Shown here: positions 1 through 9,027 of the stretch, one piece after another
Position numbering within the stretch: the stretch's first letter is position 1
How the letters are laid out: every line of letters starts with the position of its first letter
Assembly (NCBI GenBank): GCA_944372315.1
Contig: CALVYX010000024.1
Span: 1 to 11,188, forward strand
DNA from: an uncultured Bacilli bacterium
GTDB lineage: Bacteria; Bacillota_I; Bacilli_A; RF39; UBA660
Direction of reading: 5' to 3'
DNA: 11,188 nucleotides
The notes under the pieces: generated by a model
What the model was told of the DNA's origin: nothing
What the model saw: the letters and a program-made list of their open reading frames with translations, nothing else
Database searches by the model: none
Made by a program: the position numbers and the translations under genes

Positions 1-140
1 CATTAGCAGAAATGTTTGGTTATGCAACTTCTTTAAGAAGTAATAGCCAAGGACGTGGAAACTTCATTATGACATTTGACCATTATGAAGAAGTACCTAA
101 AAATATCGCTGATGAAATAATAAAGAAAAGCGGTAATTAA
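1..140 (+). CDS. fusA: Elongation factor G, C-terminal end (partial)
   Basis: Only the last 45 codons are present; the first complete codon begins at base 3 and the TAA stop is at 138-140. EF-G is the ribosomal translocase, a GTPase that moves tRNAs and mRNA after peptide bond formation. The visible piece reads [13 protein letters not shown], then QGRG, then [18 protein letters not shown]. This is the conserved end of domain V, including the YATSLRS and QGRG segments found in nearly all bacterial EF-Gs. The following gene is tuf, so this is the usual fusA-tuf end of the str operon (rpsL-rpsG-fusA-tuf). Nothing can be said about the GTPase domain, which lies outside the window. A fusA paralogue is possible in principle, but adjacency to tuf argues for the housekeeping copy. 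Confidence 0.95.
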   Translation, partial: LAEMFGYATSLRSNSQGRGNFIMTFDHYEEVPKNIADEIIKKSGN

Positions 141-154
141 TAATTAAATAGTAC

Positions 155-169
155 CAAGGAAAATCCTTG
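155..169 (+). other. Small inverted repeat in the fusA-tuf spacer
   Basis: CAAGGA at 155-160 and TCCTTG at 164-169 form a perfect 6-bp stem around an AAA loop, starting 15 nt after the fusA stop codon. No T-tract follows (the next bases are ATATTATAG), so it does not look like an intrinsic terminator. It could be a weak pause site, an RNA processing or stabilising hairpin between fusA and tuf, or chance. Confidence 0.4.
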
Positions 170-187
170 ATATTATAGAAAAAATAG

Positions 188-216
188 TTGATCATTTATC
201 AATTATTAGATAAAAT
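188..216 (+). promoter_or_regulatory. Candidate sigma-A promoter for tuf
   Basis: A -35-like TTGATC (188-193, 4 of 6 consensus) is separated by 17 bp from TAAAAT (211-216, 5 of 6 consensus). A second overlapping hexamer, TATAAT (216-221), matches the -10 consensus perfectly but has no -35 at good spacing. A separate tuf promoter inside the str operon is common and would let EF-Tu be made in excess over EF-G. This is inferred from motif and spacing only; read-through from fusA is also likely because no terminator separates them. Confidence 0.5.
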
Positions 217-246
217 ATAATAGTAATTAAAAAAGGAGGAAATAAA

Positions 247-1431
247 ATGGCAAAAGAAAAGTTTGACAGAAGCAAACCACATGTTAACATTGGTACAATC
301 GGACATGTTGACCATGGTAAAACTACATTAACTGCTGCTATTACAAAAAGACAAGCAGAAAAATTTGGTGGAGAATTCGTTGATTACGCAAATATCGATA
401 AAGCTCCAGAAGAAAGAGAACGTGGTATTACAATTAATACAGCACACGTTGAGTATCAAACTGAAAAACGTCACTATGCACATGTTGACTGTCCAGGACA
501 TGCTGACTATGTAAAAAATATGATTACTGGTGCAGCTCAAATGGATGGAGCAATCTTAGTTATTGCTGCAACTGATGGACCTATGGCACAAACTCGTGAG
601 CATATCTTATTATCTCGTCAAGTTGGTGTACCTAGAATGGTTGTATTCATGAACAAATGTGATCAAGTTGATGACGAAGAATTATTAGACTTAGTAGAAA
701 TGGAAATTCGTTCATTATTAGATGAATATGGATTTGATGGAGATAATACTCCAATTATCCGTGGTTCTGCATTAAAAGCTCTTGAAGGAGATCCAAAATA
801 TGTAGCTGCTATCGATGAATTAATGGATGCAGTTGATGAATGGATCCCAACTCCAGAACGTGATAATGAAAAACCATTCTTAATGAGTATTGAGGATGTA
901 TTCACAATTACTGGACGTGGAACTGTTGTTACAGGACGTGTTGAACGTGGACAATTAAAACTTAACGATGAAGTTGAAATCGTTGGTATTAAACCTACTA
1001 AGAAAACAGTTGTTACTGGAATTGAAATGTTCAGAAAACAATTAGATTATGCTGAAGCAGGAGACAATGCTGGTGTATTATTACGTGGTATTTCTCGTGA
1101 AGAAGTTGAACGTGGTCAAGTATTAGCAAAACCAGGAACAGTTACTCCACATACTACTTTCAAAGCAGAAGTATATGTACTTTCTAAAGAAGAAGGTGGA
1201 AGACATACTCCATTCTTTGCTAACTATCGTCCACAATTCTATTTCAGAACTACTGACGTAACAGGTGTTATTGAATTACCAGCTGGTGTTGACATGGTTA
1301 TGCCAGGTGATAATGTAACTATTACTGTTGAATTAATTCACCCAATTGCAATTGAAAATGGAACTAAATTCTCAATTCGTGAAGGTGGACGTACAGTAGG
1401 TGCTGGTTCAGTTTCTGAAATCATTAAATAG
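247..1431 (+). CDS. tuf: Translation elongation factor Tu
   Basis: EF-Tu carries aminoacyl-tRNA to the ribosomal A site as a ternary complex with GTP. The 394-residue product has the same length as the E. coli protein. The GTPase domain shows the P-loop GHVDHGKT (19-26), the switch I region with RGITI (about 58-62), DCPGH (81-85) with the catalytic histidine at 85, and NKCD (136-139). Domains 2 and 3 follow, with [13 protein letters not shown] and GGRHTPFF as clear family signatures, ending in [10 protein letters not shown]. The ATG follows an ideal AAGGAGG (233-239) at 7 nt, and no other start is plausible. It lies 106 bp after fusA and is closed by a strong terminator, so it ends the str transcript. 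Most of its arginines use CGT, unlike the AGA habit of neighbouring genes, which fits very high expression. Confidence 0.99.
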   Translation: MAKEKFDRSKPHVNIGTIGHVDHGKTTLTAAITKRQAEKFGGEFVDYANIDKAPEERERGITINTAHVEYQTEKRHYAHVDCPGHADYVKNMITGAAQMDGAILVIAATDGPMAQTREHILLSRQVGVPRMVVFMNKCDQVDDEELLDLVEMEIRSLLDEYGFDGDNTPIIRGSALKALEGDPKYVAAIDELMDAVDEWIPTPERDNEKPFLMSIEDVFTITGRGTVVTGRVERGQLKLNDEVEIVGIKPTKKTVVTGIEMFRKQLDYAEAGDNAGVLLRGISREEVERGQVLAKPGTVTPHTTFKAEVYVLSKEEGGRHTPFFANYRPQFYFRTTDVTGVIELPAGVDMVMPGDNVTITVELIHPIAIENGTKFSIREGGRTVGAGSVSEIIK

Positions 1432-1440
1432 TTAAAAATC

Positions 1441-1466
1441 AAGACACAATATTGTGTCTTTTTTTT
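1441..1466 (+). terminator. Rho-independent terminator after tuf
   Basis: AAGACACA (1441-1448) pairs perfectly with TGTGTCTT (1453-1460) across an ATAT loop; the whole 20 bp is a perfect palindrome. A run of eight T residues (1459-1466) overlaps the end of the stem. It begins 10 nt after the tuf stop codon and should end the fusA-tuf transcript. Confidence 0.93.
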
Positions 1467-1497
1467 GTATATTGTATGTCAACAGGTCTCTGTTTTA

Positions 1498-1527
1498 TTG
1501 ACTTTGAAGTGCTATCAATGGTATATT
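1498..1527 (+). promoter_or_regulatory. Candidate sigma-A promoter for the Ca2+-ATPase gene
   Basis: TTGACT (1498-1503, 5 of 6) and TATATT (1522-1527, 5 of 6) are 18 bp apart, and the -10 is preceded by TGG (1519-1521), an extended -10 element. Transcription would start near 1534, giving a leader of about 83 nt before the ATG at 1617. No riboswitch-like structure or obvious operator is recognisable in that AT-rich leader. The rest of the 185 bp tuf-ATPase spacer holds only the tuf terminator. Confidence 0.65.
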
Positions 1528-1616
1528 TTTTATAAAGTAAGCAAGAATAATTATAGATGTAATTATGTTAATATTTAATTAATATCGGCCTTTATTACGA
1601 ATAAGAAGGAGTAATT

Positions 1617-4286
1617 ATGGAAGAAAAATGGTATACTTTAGACGTTAATGAAGTTATTTCTAAATTTAATTCAAATGAAGAAGAGGGTTTAAGTAGCAAG
1701 GAAGCAAAGAAACGACTAGAAAAATATGGTAGAAATGAATTACCTAAAAAGAAAAAAGATAGTGTGTTTAAAATCTTGTTTAGACAAATGCTAGATCCTA
1801 TTGTAATGCTTTTAATTGTTACTATTATATTTTCACTTATTATAGGTGAAGTAATAGATGCCGCTGCGATTATTTTTATTGTAGTAGTAGACTTAATCAT
1901 TGGTACATTTCAAGAATGGAAAGCTGAAAAAACAGCGGAGAGCTTATCCAAACTAATAAAAGTAAAATGCAAGGTATTACGTGATGGTGAAGAACAAGAA
2001 GTAGATTCCAGTGAATTAGTAATTGGTGATATTGTTCTTTTAGAGTCAGGTAATAAGATAAGTGCCGATTTAAGAATTATTGAGTGCCATAACTTACAAG
2101 TGGATGAATCAATATTAACCGGTGAAAGTCTTAATATTGTTAAAACTAATCATATTATGGATAGTAATAGTAGTTTAGGAGATAGAAAAAATATGGCATA
2201 TGCTGGTACATCGGTAGTAACAGGACGTGCTAGAGCAATTGTAGTAGGCACGGCAGTTAATACTGAGATCGGTAAGATAGCCCATAAAGTTTCTAATACA
2301 AAAGAAACTAAATCTCCACTTACTATAAGAATGGAGAAATTTTCTAAACAGATTAGTATTCTAGTTATTATAGTTGCTATTATTATAGCTGTTGTTTTAA
2401 TTTATAAAGAGGTCCCTGGTAGTGAAATTTTCTTATCAGTGATAGCTTTATCAGTATCTGCAATGCCTGAAGGATTACCTTTAGCACTGACTATGGCTCT
2501 TACTGTAGCATCTAATAGAATGGCTAAGAAAAATGTTGTTGTAAAAAAATTAAATTCTGTGGAAAGTTTAGGAAGTTGTACCGTTATTGCAAGTGATAAG
2601 ACAGGTACACTTACCGTTAATGAACAAACAGCTAAAAAAATATTATTACCTGATAATAGTGAATATGATATTGAAGGTACAGGATATAATGATAAAGGGA
2701 AAATAATACCTTTAAATGGCGCAGATATGAATCGGGCTAAAGAAATAAGTTTATTAGGAAGTATTAATAATGAAGCTTCTTTAGAAAAAGAAGGTAAGAA
2801 ATTTATAATGTATGGAGACTCTATTGATATTGCTTTCCTTGCCTTAGGGATGAAAGCTGGTATTAATAAAGAAGAAGTACAAGTAGTAGGAGAAATACCA
2901 TACGAATCAGAGAATAAATATTCAGCGGTTTTTTATAAAAAAGATAATGATTATTATTGTACTGTCAAAGGATCATTAGAAAAAATTATGAATTTTTCTA
3001 CTCATATGAATATGGGTAATAAAGAATCTAAGATCGATAAAGAGGCGCTTAATAACCAGAATGAAGATTTAGCTAAAGCTGGATATCGTGTAATCGCTTT
3101 AGCAAGTGGTAAAATAAAGAAATTTGAGGAAAAAGAATTTTATACAGAACAAGATATAAGTAGTTTGACCTTTCAAGGTATGGTAGCATTTATTGATCCT
3201 ATTCGTGAAGAAGCAAAAGAGTCGATTGAAGAGTGTCGTACTGCAGGTATCAAAGTAGTAATGATTACAGGAGATCATCCATTAACCGCTTTCAAAATTG
3301 CAAAAGATTTGAATTTGGTAGAAAATTATGATGAAATTGCTACCGGAGTTGAGGTAGAAGAATATTTTAATAGAGGACAAGAAGAATTTGATAAGTTTGT
3401 ATCTAGTAAAAGAGTATTTTCAAGAGTTACACCAATTGATAAATTAGAAATTGTAGAAGCATATAAAAGAATGGGAGAATTTGTTGCAGTAACTGGTGAT
3501 GGAGTAAATGATGCTCCTGCTATTAAAAGTGCTAATATTGGAATTGCTATGGGAAGTGGTACCGATACAGCAAAAGAAACTTCTTCCATGATTATCATTG
3601 ATGATAACTTTAAATCAATCGTTTCAGGTATCAAAGAAGGTAGAGGAGCTTATAGTAATATTAGAAAAGTTAGTTATTTACTATTATCTTGTGGTTTTGC
3701 AGAAGTATTATTCTTCTTAATGTCCATTATATTTGATTTACCTATGCCACTTGTTGCAATTCAGTTATTATGGTTAAATATTGTAACAGATGGATTACAG
3801 GATTTAGCTTTATCCTTTGAAAAGCCGGATAAAGATATTATGAAAGAAAAACCAAGAAGTACTAAGGAATCCATTTTTAATAAGAAACTATTACAAGAAG
3901 TATTATTATCTGGTACTACTATAGGTGTTGTTGTATTCTTAGTATGGTCATATCTATTGAATTATTTGAATATGGATGTTAGTGTTGCTAGAGGTTATAT
4001 TGTAATGCTTATGGTATTTATGCAAAATATGCATGTACTTAATTGTCGAAGTGAAGATAAATCGTTCTATAAAGTTTCACTAAAAACTAATCCATTTGTA
4101 TTATTTAGTATTGTAGGTGCTATCATATTACAGATTATATTTGGAGAAGTTGATGTTTTGAGTAAATTTTTGCAAACTTCACCAATCCCAGTATTGCATT
4201 TGATATATTTGTTCTTACTTTCAACCATTATTTTAATTGTATCTGAAATATATAAAAAATTAAGGTTTAATAGGAAGAGCTCTTAA
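1617..4286 (+). CDS. P-type (P2) cation-transporting ATPase, probably Ca2+
   Basis: A membrane pump that couples ATP hydrolysis to cation export, most likely Ca2+. The 889 residues show the full P2 architecture. These are an N-terminal cation-ATPase segment (about 1-70), membrane helices from about 55-98, and the actuator motif LTGES (167-171). PEGLP (284-288) is in M4, the phosphorylated aspartate in DKTGT is D327, and KGS (451-453) lies in the nucleotide domain. TGDH (551-554) and TGDGVNDAP (626-634) form the hinge, and a C-terminal membrane block (about 685-880) carries NIVTD (721-725) in M6. E285, N721 and D725 match the SERCA site II ligands. E696 keeps the M5 acid, but the M5 asparagine is a glycine (G693) and the M8 acid is a glutamine (Q803), so one transported Ca2+ per cycle is more likely than two. 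There is no calmodulin-binding tail. AAGGAG (1606-1611) sits 5 nt before the ATG. It is monocistronic, with its own promoter and terminator. Another divalent or monovalent cation cannot be excluded. Confidence 0.93.
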   Translation: MEEKWYTLDVNEVISKFNSNEEEGLSSKEAKKRLEKYGRNELPKKKKDSVFKILFRQMLDPIVMLLIVTIIFSLIIGEVIDAAAIIFIVVVDLIIGTFQEWKAEKTAESLSKLIKVKCKVLRDGEEQEVDSSELVIGDIVLLESGNKISADLRIIECHNLQVDESILTGESLNIVKTNHIMDSNSSLGDRKNMAYAGTSVVTGRARAIVVGTAVNTEIGKIAHKVSNTKETKSPLTIRMEKFSKQISILVIIVAIIIAVVLIYKEVPGSEIFLSVIALSVSAMPEGLPLALTMALTVASNRMAKKNVVVKKLNSVESLGSCTVIASDKTGTLTVNEQTAKKILLPDNSEYDIEGTGYNDKGKIIPLNGADMNRAKEISLLGSINNEASLEKEGKKFIMYGDSIDIAFLALGMKAGINKEEVQVVGEIPYESENKYSAVFYKKDNDYYCTVKGSLEKIMNFSTHMNMGNKESKIDKEALNNQNEDLAKAGYRVIALASGKIKKFEEKEFYTEQDISSLTFQGMVAFIDPIREEAKESIEECRTAGIKVVMITGDHPLTAFKIAKDLNLVENYDEIATGVEVEEYFNRGQEEFDKFVSSKRVFSRVTPIDKLEIVEAYKRMGEFVAVTGDGVNDAPAIKSANIGIAMGSGTDTAKETSSMIIIDDNFKSIVSGIKEGRGAYSNIRKVSYLLLSCGFAEVLFFLMSIIFDLPMPLVAIQLLWLNIVTDGLQDLALSFEKPDKDIMKEKPRSTKESIFNKKLLQEVLLSGTTIGVVVFLVWSYLLNYLNMDVSVARGYIVMLMVFMQNMHVLNCRSEDKSFYKVSLKTNPFVLFSIVGAIILQIIFGEVDVLSKFLQTSPIPVLHLIYLFLLSTIILIVSEIYKKLRFNRKSS

Positions 4287-4297
4287 TGAGCTTTTTT
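4278..4297 (+). terminator. Terminator overlapping the end of the ATPase gene
   Basis: AGCTC (4278-4282) pairs with GAGCT (4288-4292) across a TTAAT loop, followed by T residues to 4297. Flanking G-T and A-T pairs can extend the stem into the T run. The ATPase stop codon TAA (4284-4286) lies inside the loop, so the hairpin's left arm is coding sequence. Confidence 0.75.
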
Positions 4298-4301
4298 CAT
4301 A

Positions 4302-4335
4302 AAAAAATATTGCTAGTTATTTAGCAATATTTTTT
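4302..4335. terminator. Bidirectional terminator between the ATPase and fem genes
   Basis: A perfect 14-bp stem is formed by 4302-4315 (six A residues, then TATTGCTA) and 4322-4335 (TAGCAATA, then six T residues), with a 6-nt GTTATT loop. A runs on one side and T runs on the other make it work as an intrinsic terminator on both strands. It is the only terminator for the minus-strand fem gene, whose stop codon (complement of TTA at 4317-4319) lies in the loop, and a back-up for the plus-strand ATPase gene. Confidence 0.9.
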
Positions 4336-5579
4336 ATAGAATCGTCTATTACTATATTTTTATATAAGGCGTAGATTGGATTGTTGATGATGAGATTAAA
4401 TTCTCCTATATACTCATAAACAGTGGTATTAAATCCTAATTTCATTTCGTTCAAACCATGATAAGGATTTTCTTCATTTTTATCGAAAATCCCGGTAACT
4501 GCATTAATATCAAAGTATTTAAAATCGGAGTTTAGATATTTTTTAATTATTTCCCACTTAGTAAGATATAACGGACAAAATTTACTATATGTTTTATCAT
4601 AACCATCTATTAATAAATGAATAGTATCTTCTTCTTTTACAATAATAGTACCACCAATAATAATACCTTCTGGGTTATTTCTTAATAAAGTAATAGAGTT
4701 GACTAAATATTCTTTATATATAATTAGTAATTTATCAGATTCCATCTTTTTACTTAAGATATCCTTCATATCTTTTCCTTTGTATCCATCACGGCTAATA
4801 ATGTTATTTAAGTACTCATTATATTCTAATTCTTTTTCATACAAGAGTCTGCTTCCTTCAACGTATTTTTCAGTATTTATTTTAGCAACGTATATTTCTA
4901 AATTATTGGAGAATAATTCGCTAAACTCTTGATAATATTTTAAAGAATAATTACCTTTTCTAGCGATGAAAGGATATATTTTGGTTATAGCTTCGTTATC
5001 TTGATATATTTCTACTCCTAGTTTCATCGCTTTACGAATTTTATTTCTTGTCTGTTTAGTTAAACTTTTAAATAGAGTATTTTCTTCATTTTGCATATCT
5101 AAATAAGCGAACCATCTTGGTTTAACAGATTCAAAAGCTCTATTAAATCCACAATGATGAAATCCAGCTCTTTTAAAAGTCTCAATATTATTATCACGAT
5201 GAGTATTTTCATAAATAACATTACCATCTTTATCACGTTTGCTAATTAAAATTAATGGATCTATCTTCAATAAAATAAATCTTTCTTTGAATAAGAAGTT
5301 TTTCAAATCTTTAGCTAGATCTATCATTTGATTATAGTTATTATAATCGATAAGTAATCCTCTAGGGGCGTACCCATATTTAAATCCCATAAAAGATGGT
5401 TTTGATAAAATCAAGGATGCACCAATTAATTTGTCTTTATCATAGAACCCTAAATACATAGGTTTTAGTCCATGATTATTCATTAGTTTTCCATAAGAAG
5501 AAGATTGGTAATAGCTCCTATATTCATGAGTTTTAGCGTAATTATCAAATTGTTGTTCATCTATGATTACTATTTTCAT
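4317..5579 (-). CDS. FemAB/FemX-family aminoacyl transferase (peptidoglycan cross-bridge)
   Basis: Members of this family (FemA, FemB, FemX, MurM, MurN) add amino acids from aminoacyl-tRNA to the lysine side chain of lipid II, building the peptidoglycan interpeptide bridge on the inner face of the membrane. The 420 residues are full family length. Visible family marks are PRWFAYLDM (154-162), the basic segment LTKQTRNKIRKAMKLGVE (173-190) and an acyltransferase-like second half with GG (309-310). Near the C terminus are FDINAVTG (356-363), NEMKLGFN (377-384) and EYIGEFNL (389-396). A charged helical stretch at about 237-290 probably forms the coiled-coil arm that many Fem proteins carry between their two GNAT-like domains. 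There is no signal peptide. AAGGAGGAG (5592-5584) lies 4 nt before the ATG. Which amino acid it adds, and at which position, cannot be read from sequence. It is transcribed divergently from the murD operon. Confidence 0.9.
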   Translation of the reverse strand: MKIVIIDEQQFDNYAKTHEYRSYYQSSSYGKLMNNHGLKPMYLGFYDKDKLIGASLILSKPSFMGFKYGYAPRGLLIDYNNYNQMIDLAKDLKNFLFKERFILLKIDPLILISKRDKDGNVIYENTHRDNNIETFKRAGFHHCGFNRAFESVKPRWFAYLDMQNEENTLFKSLTKQTRNKIRKAMKLGVEIYQDNEAITKIYPFIARKGNYSLKYYQEFSELFSNNLEIYVAKINTEKYVEGSRLLYEKELEYNEYLNNIISRDGYKGKDMKDILSKKMESDKLLIIYKEYLVNSITLLRNNPEGIIIGGTIIVKEEDTIHLLIDGYDKTYSKFCPLYLTKWEIIKKYLNSDFKYFDINAVTGIFDKNEENPYHGLNEMKLGFNTTVYEYIGEFNLIINNPIYALYKNIVIDDSIKNIAK

Positions 5580-5588
5580 TTTACTCCT

Positions 5589-5600
5589 CCTTATATAAGG
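5589..5600. repeat. 12-bp palindrome over the fem ribosome-binding site
   Basis: CCTTATATAAGG is a perfect 12-bp palindrome. It covers the AAGG half of the fem Shine-Dalgarno sequence on the minus strand and lies immediately downstream of the predicted fem -10 element. It could be a small operator or simply a by-product of AT richness plus the SD sequence. Confidence 0.4.
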
Positions 5601-5601
5601 A

Positions 5602-5610
5602 ATTATATCA
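5602..5610 (-). promoter_or_regulatory. Extended -10 promoter element for the fem gene
   Basis: On the minus strand the sequence reads TGATATAAT (5610 to 5602): a perfect TATAAT preceded by TGN, the extended -10 form that tolerates a weak -35. The best upstream hexamer is only TTTAAA at 16 bp. Transcription would start near 5595, giving a leader of about 16 nt that is little more than the ribosome-binding site. Confidence 0.6.
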
Positions 5611-5660
5611 TATTGCTAAATAATTTAAAATAATCTACTACAAAAAAAATATAATAATAG

Positions 5661-5666
5661 TATAAT
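5661..5666 (+). promoter_or_regulatory. -10 element of the membrane protein-murD-eno promoter
   Basis: A perfect TATAAT lies only 15 nt before the ATG at 5682. No good -35 is visible at 16-18 bp (best is TACAAA, 3 of 6). Expected initiation near 5673 leaves a leader of about 9 nt containing GGTGG. Another TATAAT at 5650-5655 has a weak TTAAAA 19 bp upstream and could serve instead. No other promoter is visible for the downstream run. Confidence 0.5.
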
Positions 5667-5681
5667 TATAGTGGTGGTTGT

Positions 5682-6095
5682 ATGCGAAATAAAATATTAT
5701 TATCCATATATTTCTTTCTGAGATATATTCCTTTAATGGTAATAGGATTCGTTTTAGCAACTATTTTTAGTGTTGTTAACAGTAGTATATTTATAGATTT
5801 ATTATATTTTTTGGCAGTTAATTATTTAGCAGTTAAATATGCAATAATATATGGAATAGATAAAAATAATTTTATAACTAAAAAAGATGTGTTTTTAATA
5901 TTAAGTATTTTACTATTTATATTTAACATGATAATTTATTTAATTAATAATACTTTTAATATAAATAAAGCATTAATATTTAGTATAATACCTATAATTA
6001 TGTTAGTTGTAATTAAAACCGAAAAAGAAAAGAAAGTTATTTTAGATCATAATAATCAAAAAGAAATTAATGATTATTTTAATAATAAAAAATGA
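5682..6095 (+). CDS. Uncharacterised four-helix membrane protein
   Basis: I do not recognise this 137-residue protein. It is very hydrophobic, with four likely membrane segments at about 5-32 (possibly kinked at R14-P17), 35-56, 69-90 and 93-112. A short charged tail (113-137, beginning KTEKEKK and ending NNKK) is predicted to face the cytoplasm. No catalytic motif or signal peptidase site is visible. The ATG follows only a weak, GGTG-containing ribosome-binding site (5673-5676) and a very short predicted leader. Its TGA stop (6093-6095) overlaps an ATG (ATGA), and the true murD start is 12 nt further on, so it is probably co-transcribed and translationally coupled with murD. It is divergent from the fem gene, which places it among cell-wall genes. 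A wall-related role is inferred from neighbours only. Confidence 0.8.
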   Translation: MRNKILLSIYFFLRYIPLMVIGFVLATIFSVVNSSIFIDLLYFLAVNYLAVKYAIIYGIDKNNFITKKDVFLILSILLFIFNMIIYLINNTFNINKALIFSIIPIIMLVVIKTEKEKKVILDHNNQKEINDYFNNKK

Positions 6096-6096
6096 A

Positions 6097-6102
6097 GAGG
6101 TG
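6097..6102 (+). promoter_or_regulatory. Ribosome-binding site that sets the murD start
   Basis: GAGGTG matches the anti-SD complement over six bases and is 4 nt before the ATG at 6107. The upstream in-frame ATG at 6092 has only A-rich sequence before it, so 6107 is preferred. Confidence 0.75.
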
Positions 6103-6106
6103 TTCT

Positions 6107-8678
<2,572 letters not shown>

Positions 8679-8700
8679 ACTAACTAACTTATGATTTTAT

Positions 8701-8729
8701 TTGCATTTTCTATACTGGTATGTTAAAAT
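8701..8729 (+). promoter_or_regulatory. Candidate promoter for secG
   Basis: A weak -35-like TTGCAT (8701-8706, 3 of 6) stands 17 bp from TAAAAT (8724-8729, 5 of 6), which is preceded by TGT (8721-8723), an extended -10. Transcription would start near 8736, 20 nt before the secG ATG. No terminator lies between eno and this site, so read-through from eno is also expected. Confidence 0.6.
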
Positions 8730-8755
8730 ATCATATAGAAAACGGAGGGATTGGT

Positions 8756-8971
8756 ATGAAGATATTTTTAATAATCATATCATTATTACTAATTGCCATT
8801 GTATTATTACAAAGTAATAAAGCAGAGGGGGCATCACAAATTATTTCTGGAGGGAATTCAGATCTATTTAGCCAAAGAAAAGAACGTGGTGCAGAATTAT
8901 TAATTAGTAGATTAACTATGACATTAGGTTTAATATTCTTTGTAGTTAGTTTAGTTATGGAATTTGTATAA
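8756..8971 (+). CDS. secG: Preprotein translocase subunit SecG
   Basis: SecG is the small third subunit of the SecYEG channel and assists SecA-driven export. The 71-residue product has the SecG pattern. A first membrane helix (about 2-20) ends in IVLLQ, and a cytoplasmic loop carries SGGNSDLFSQRKERG (about 31-45). A second helix (about 51-70) starts at SRLTMTLG. An in-frame ATG at 8720 would add 12 residues, but it lies in the predicted promoter and has no ribosome-binding site. The ATG at 8756 follows CGGAGGGA (8743-8750) at 5 nt and gives the normal SecG length. It is followed closely by a terminator and then rnr, the usual secG-rnr order of Firmicutes. Confidence 0.95.
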   Translation: MKIFLIIISLLLIAIVLLQSNKAEGASQIISGGNSDLFSQRKERGAELLISRLTMTLGLIFFVVSLVMEFV

Positions 8972-8976
8972 GATAG

Positions 8977-8999
8977 GGACTAGGAATAGTCCTTTTTTT
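8977..8999 (+). terminator. Rho-independent terminator after secG
   Basis: GGACTA (8977-8982) pairs with TAGTCC (8987-8992) across a GGAA loop, which fits the stable GNRA tetraloop pattern. Seven T residues follow directly (8993-8999). It begins 6 nt after the secG stop codon and separates secG from rnr. Confidence 0.9.
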
Positions 9000-9003
9000 A
9001 TTG

Positions 9004-9009
9004 TATAAT
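9004..9009 (+). promoter_or_regulatory. -10 element of the rnr promoter
   Basis: A perfect TATAAT lies 5 bp after the secG terminator and 18 nt before the rnr ATG. No -35 is recognisable; that position falls inside the terminator hairpin. Initiation near 9016 would give a leader of about 12 nt, nearly all ribosome-binding site. Confidence 0.5.
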
Positions 9010-9016
9010 TTTAGTT

Positions 9017-9022
9017 AGGTGG
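9017..9022 (+). promoter_or_regulatory. Ribosome-binding site that sets the rnr start
   Basis: AGGTGG lies 5 nt before the ATG at 9028 and contains the alternative GTG (9019-9021). A start at GTG 9019 would leave no ribosome-binding site, so the ATG is preferred. Confidence 0.7.
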
Positions 9023-9027
9023 ATAAA

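Noticed and set aside
155..169. Hairpin in the fusA-tuf spacer as a terminator
   Set aside because: The stem is only 6 bp and no T-tract follows, so it does not fit an intrinsic terminator; it is listed only as an inverted repeat.
188..202. TTGAT / ATCAA inverted repeat upstream of tuf as an operator
   Set aside because: Five A/T-rich base pairs around a 5-nt loop are expected by chance in DNA this AT-rich, and the left arm is better explained as the -35.
663..905. Antisense open frames inside tuf and other genes (for example within the ATPase gene at 3326-3634 and eno at 7898-8149)
   Set aside because: They lie wholly opposite well-conserved coding regions, have low-complexity serine/isoleucine-rich translations and lack credible ribosome-binding sites.
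1372..1374. Serine at the EF-Tu position where E. coli Ala375 changes give kirromycin resistance
   Set aside because: Serine at this place (FSIREGG) is ordinary for EF-Tu of Bacilli, so it is not evidence for resistance or antibiotic production.
4699..4932. Plus-strand open frame of 77 codons opposite the fem gene
   Set aside because: It mirrors a conserved FemAB coding region, has no good ribosome-binding site, and its composition is that of reversed AT-rich coding DNA.
8720..8755. Upstream ATG giving SecG 12 extra residues
   Set aside because: It lies inside the predicted -10 region, has no ribosome-binding site, and would add a polar stretch before the first SecG helix.
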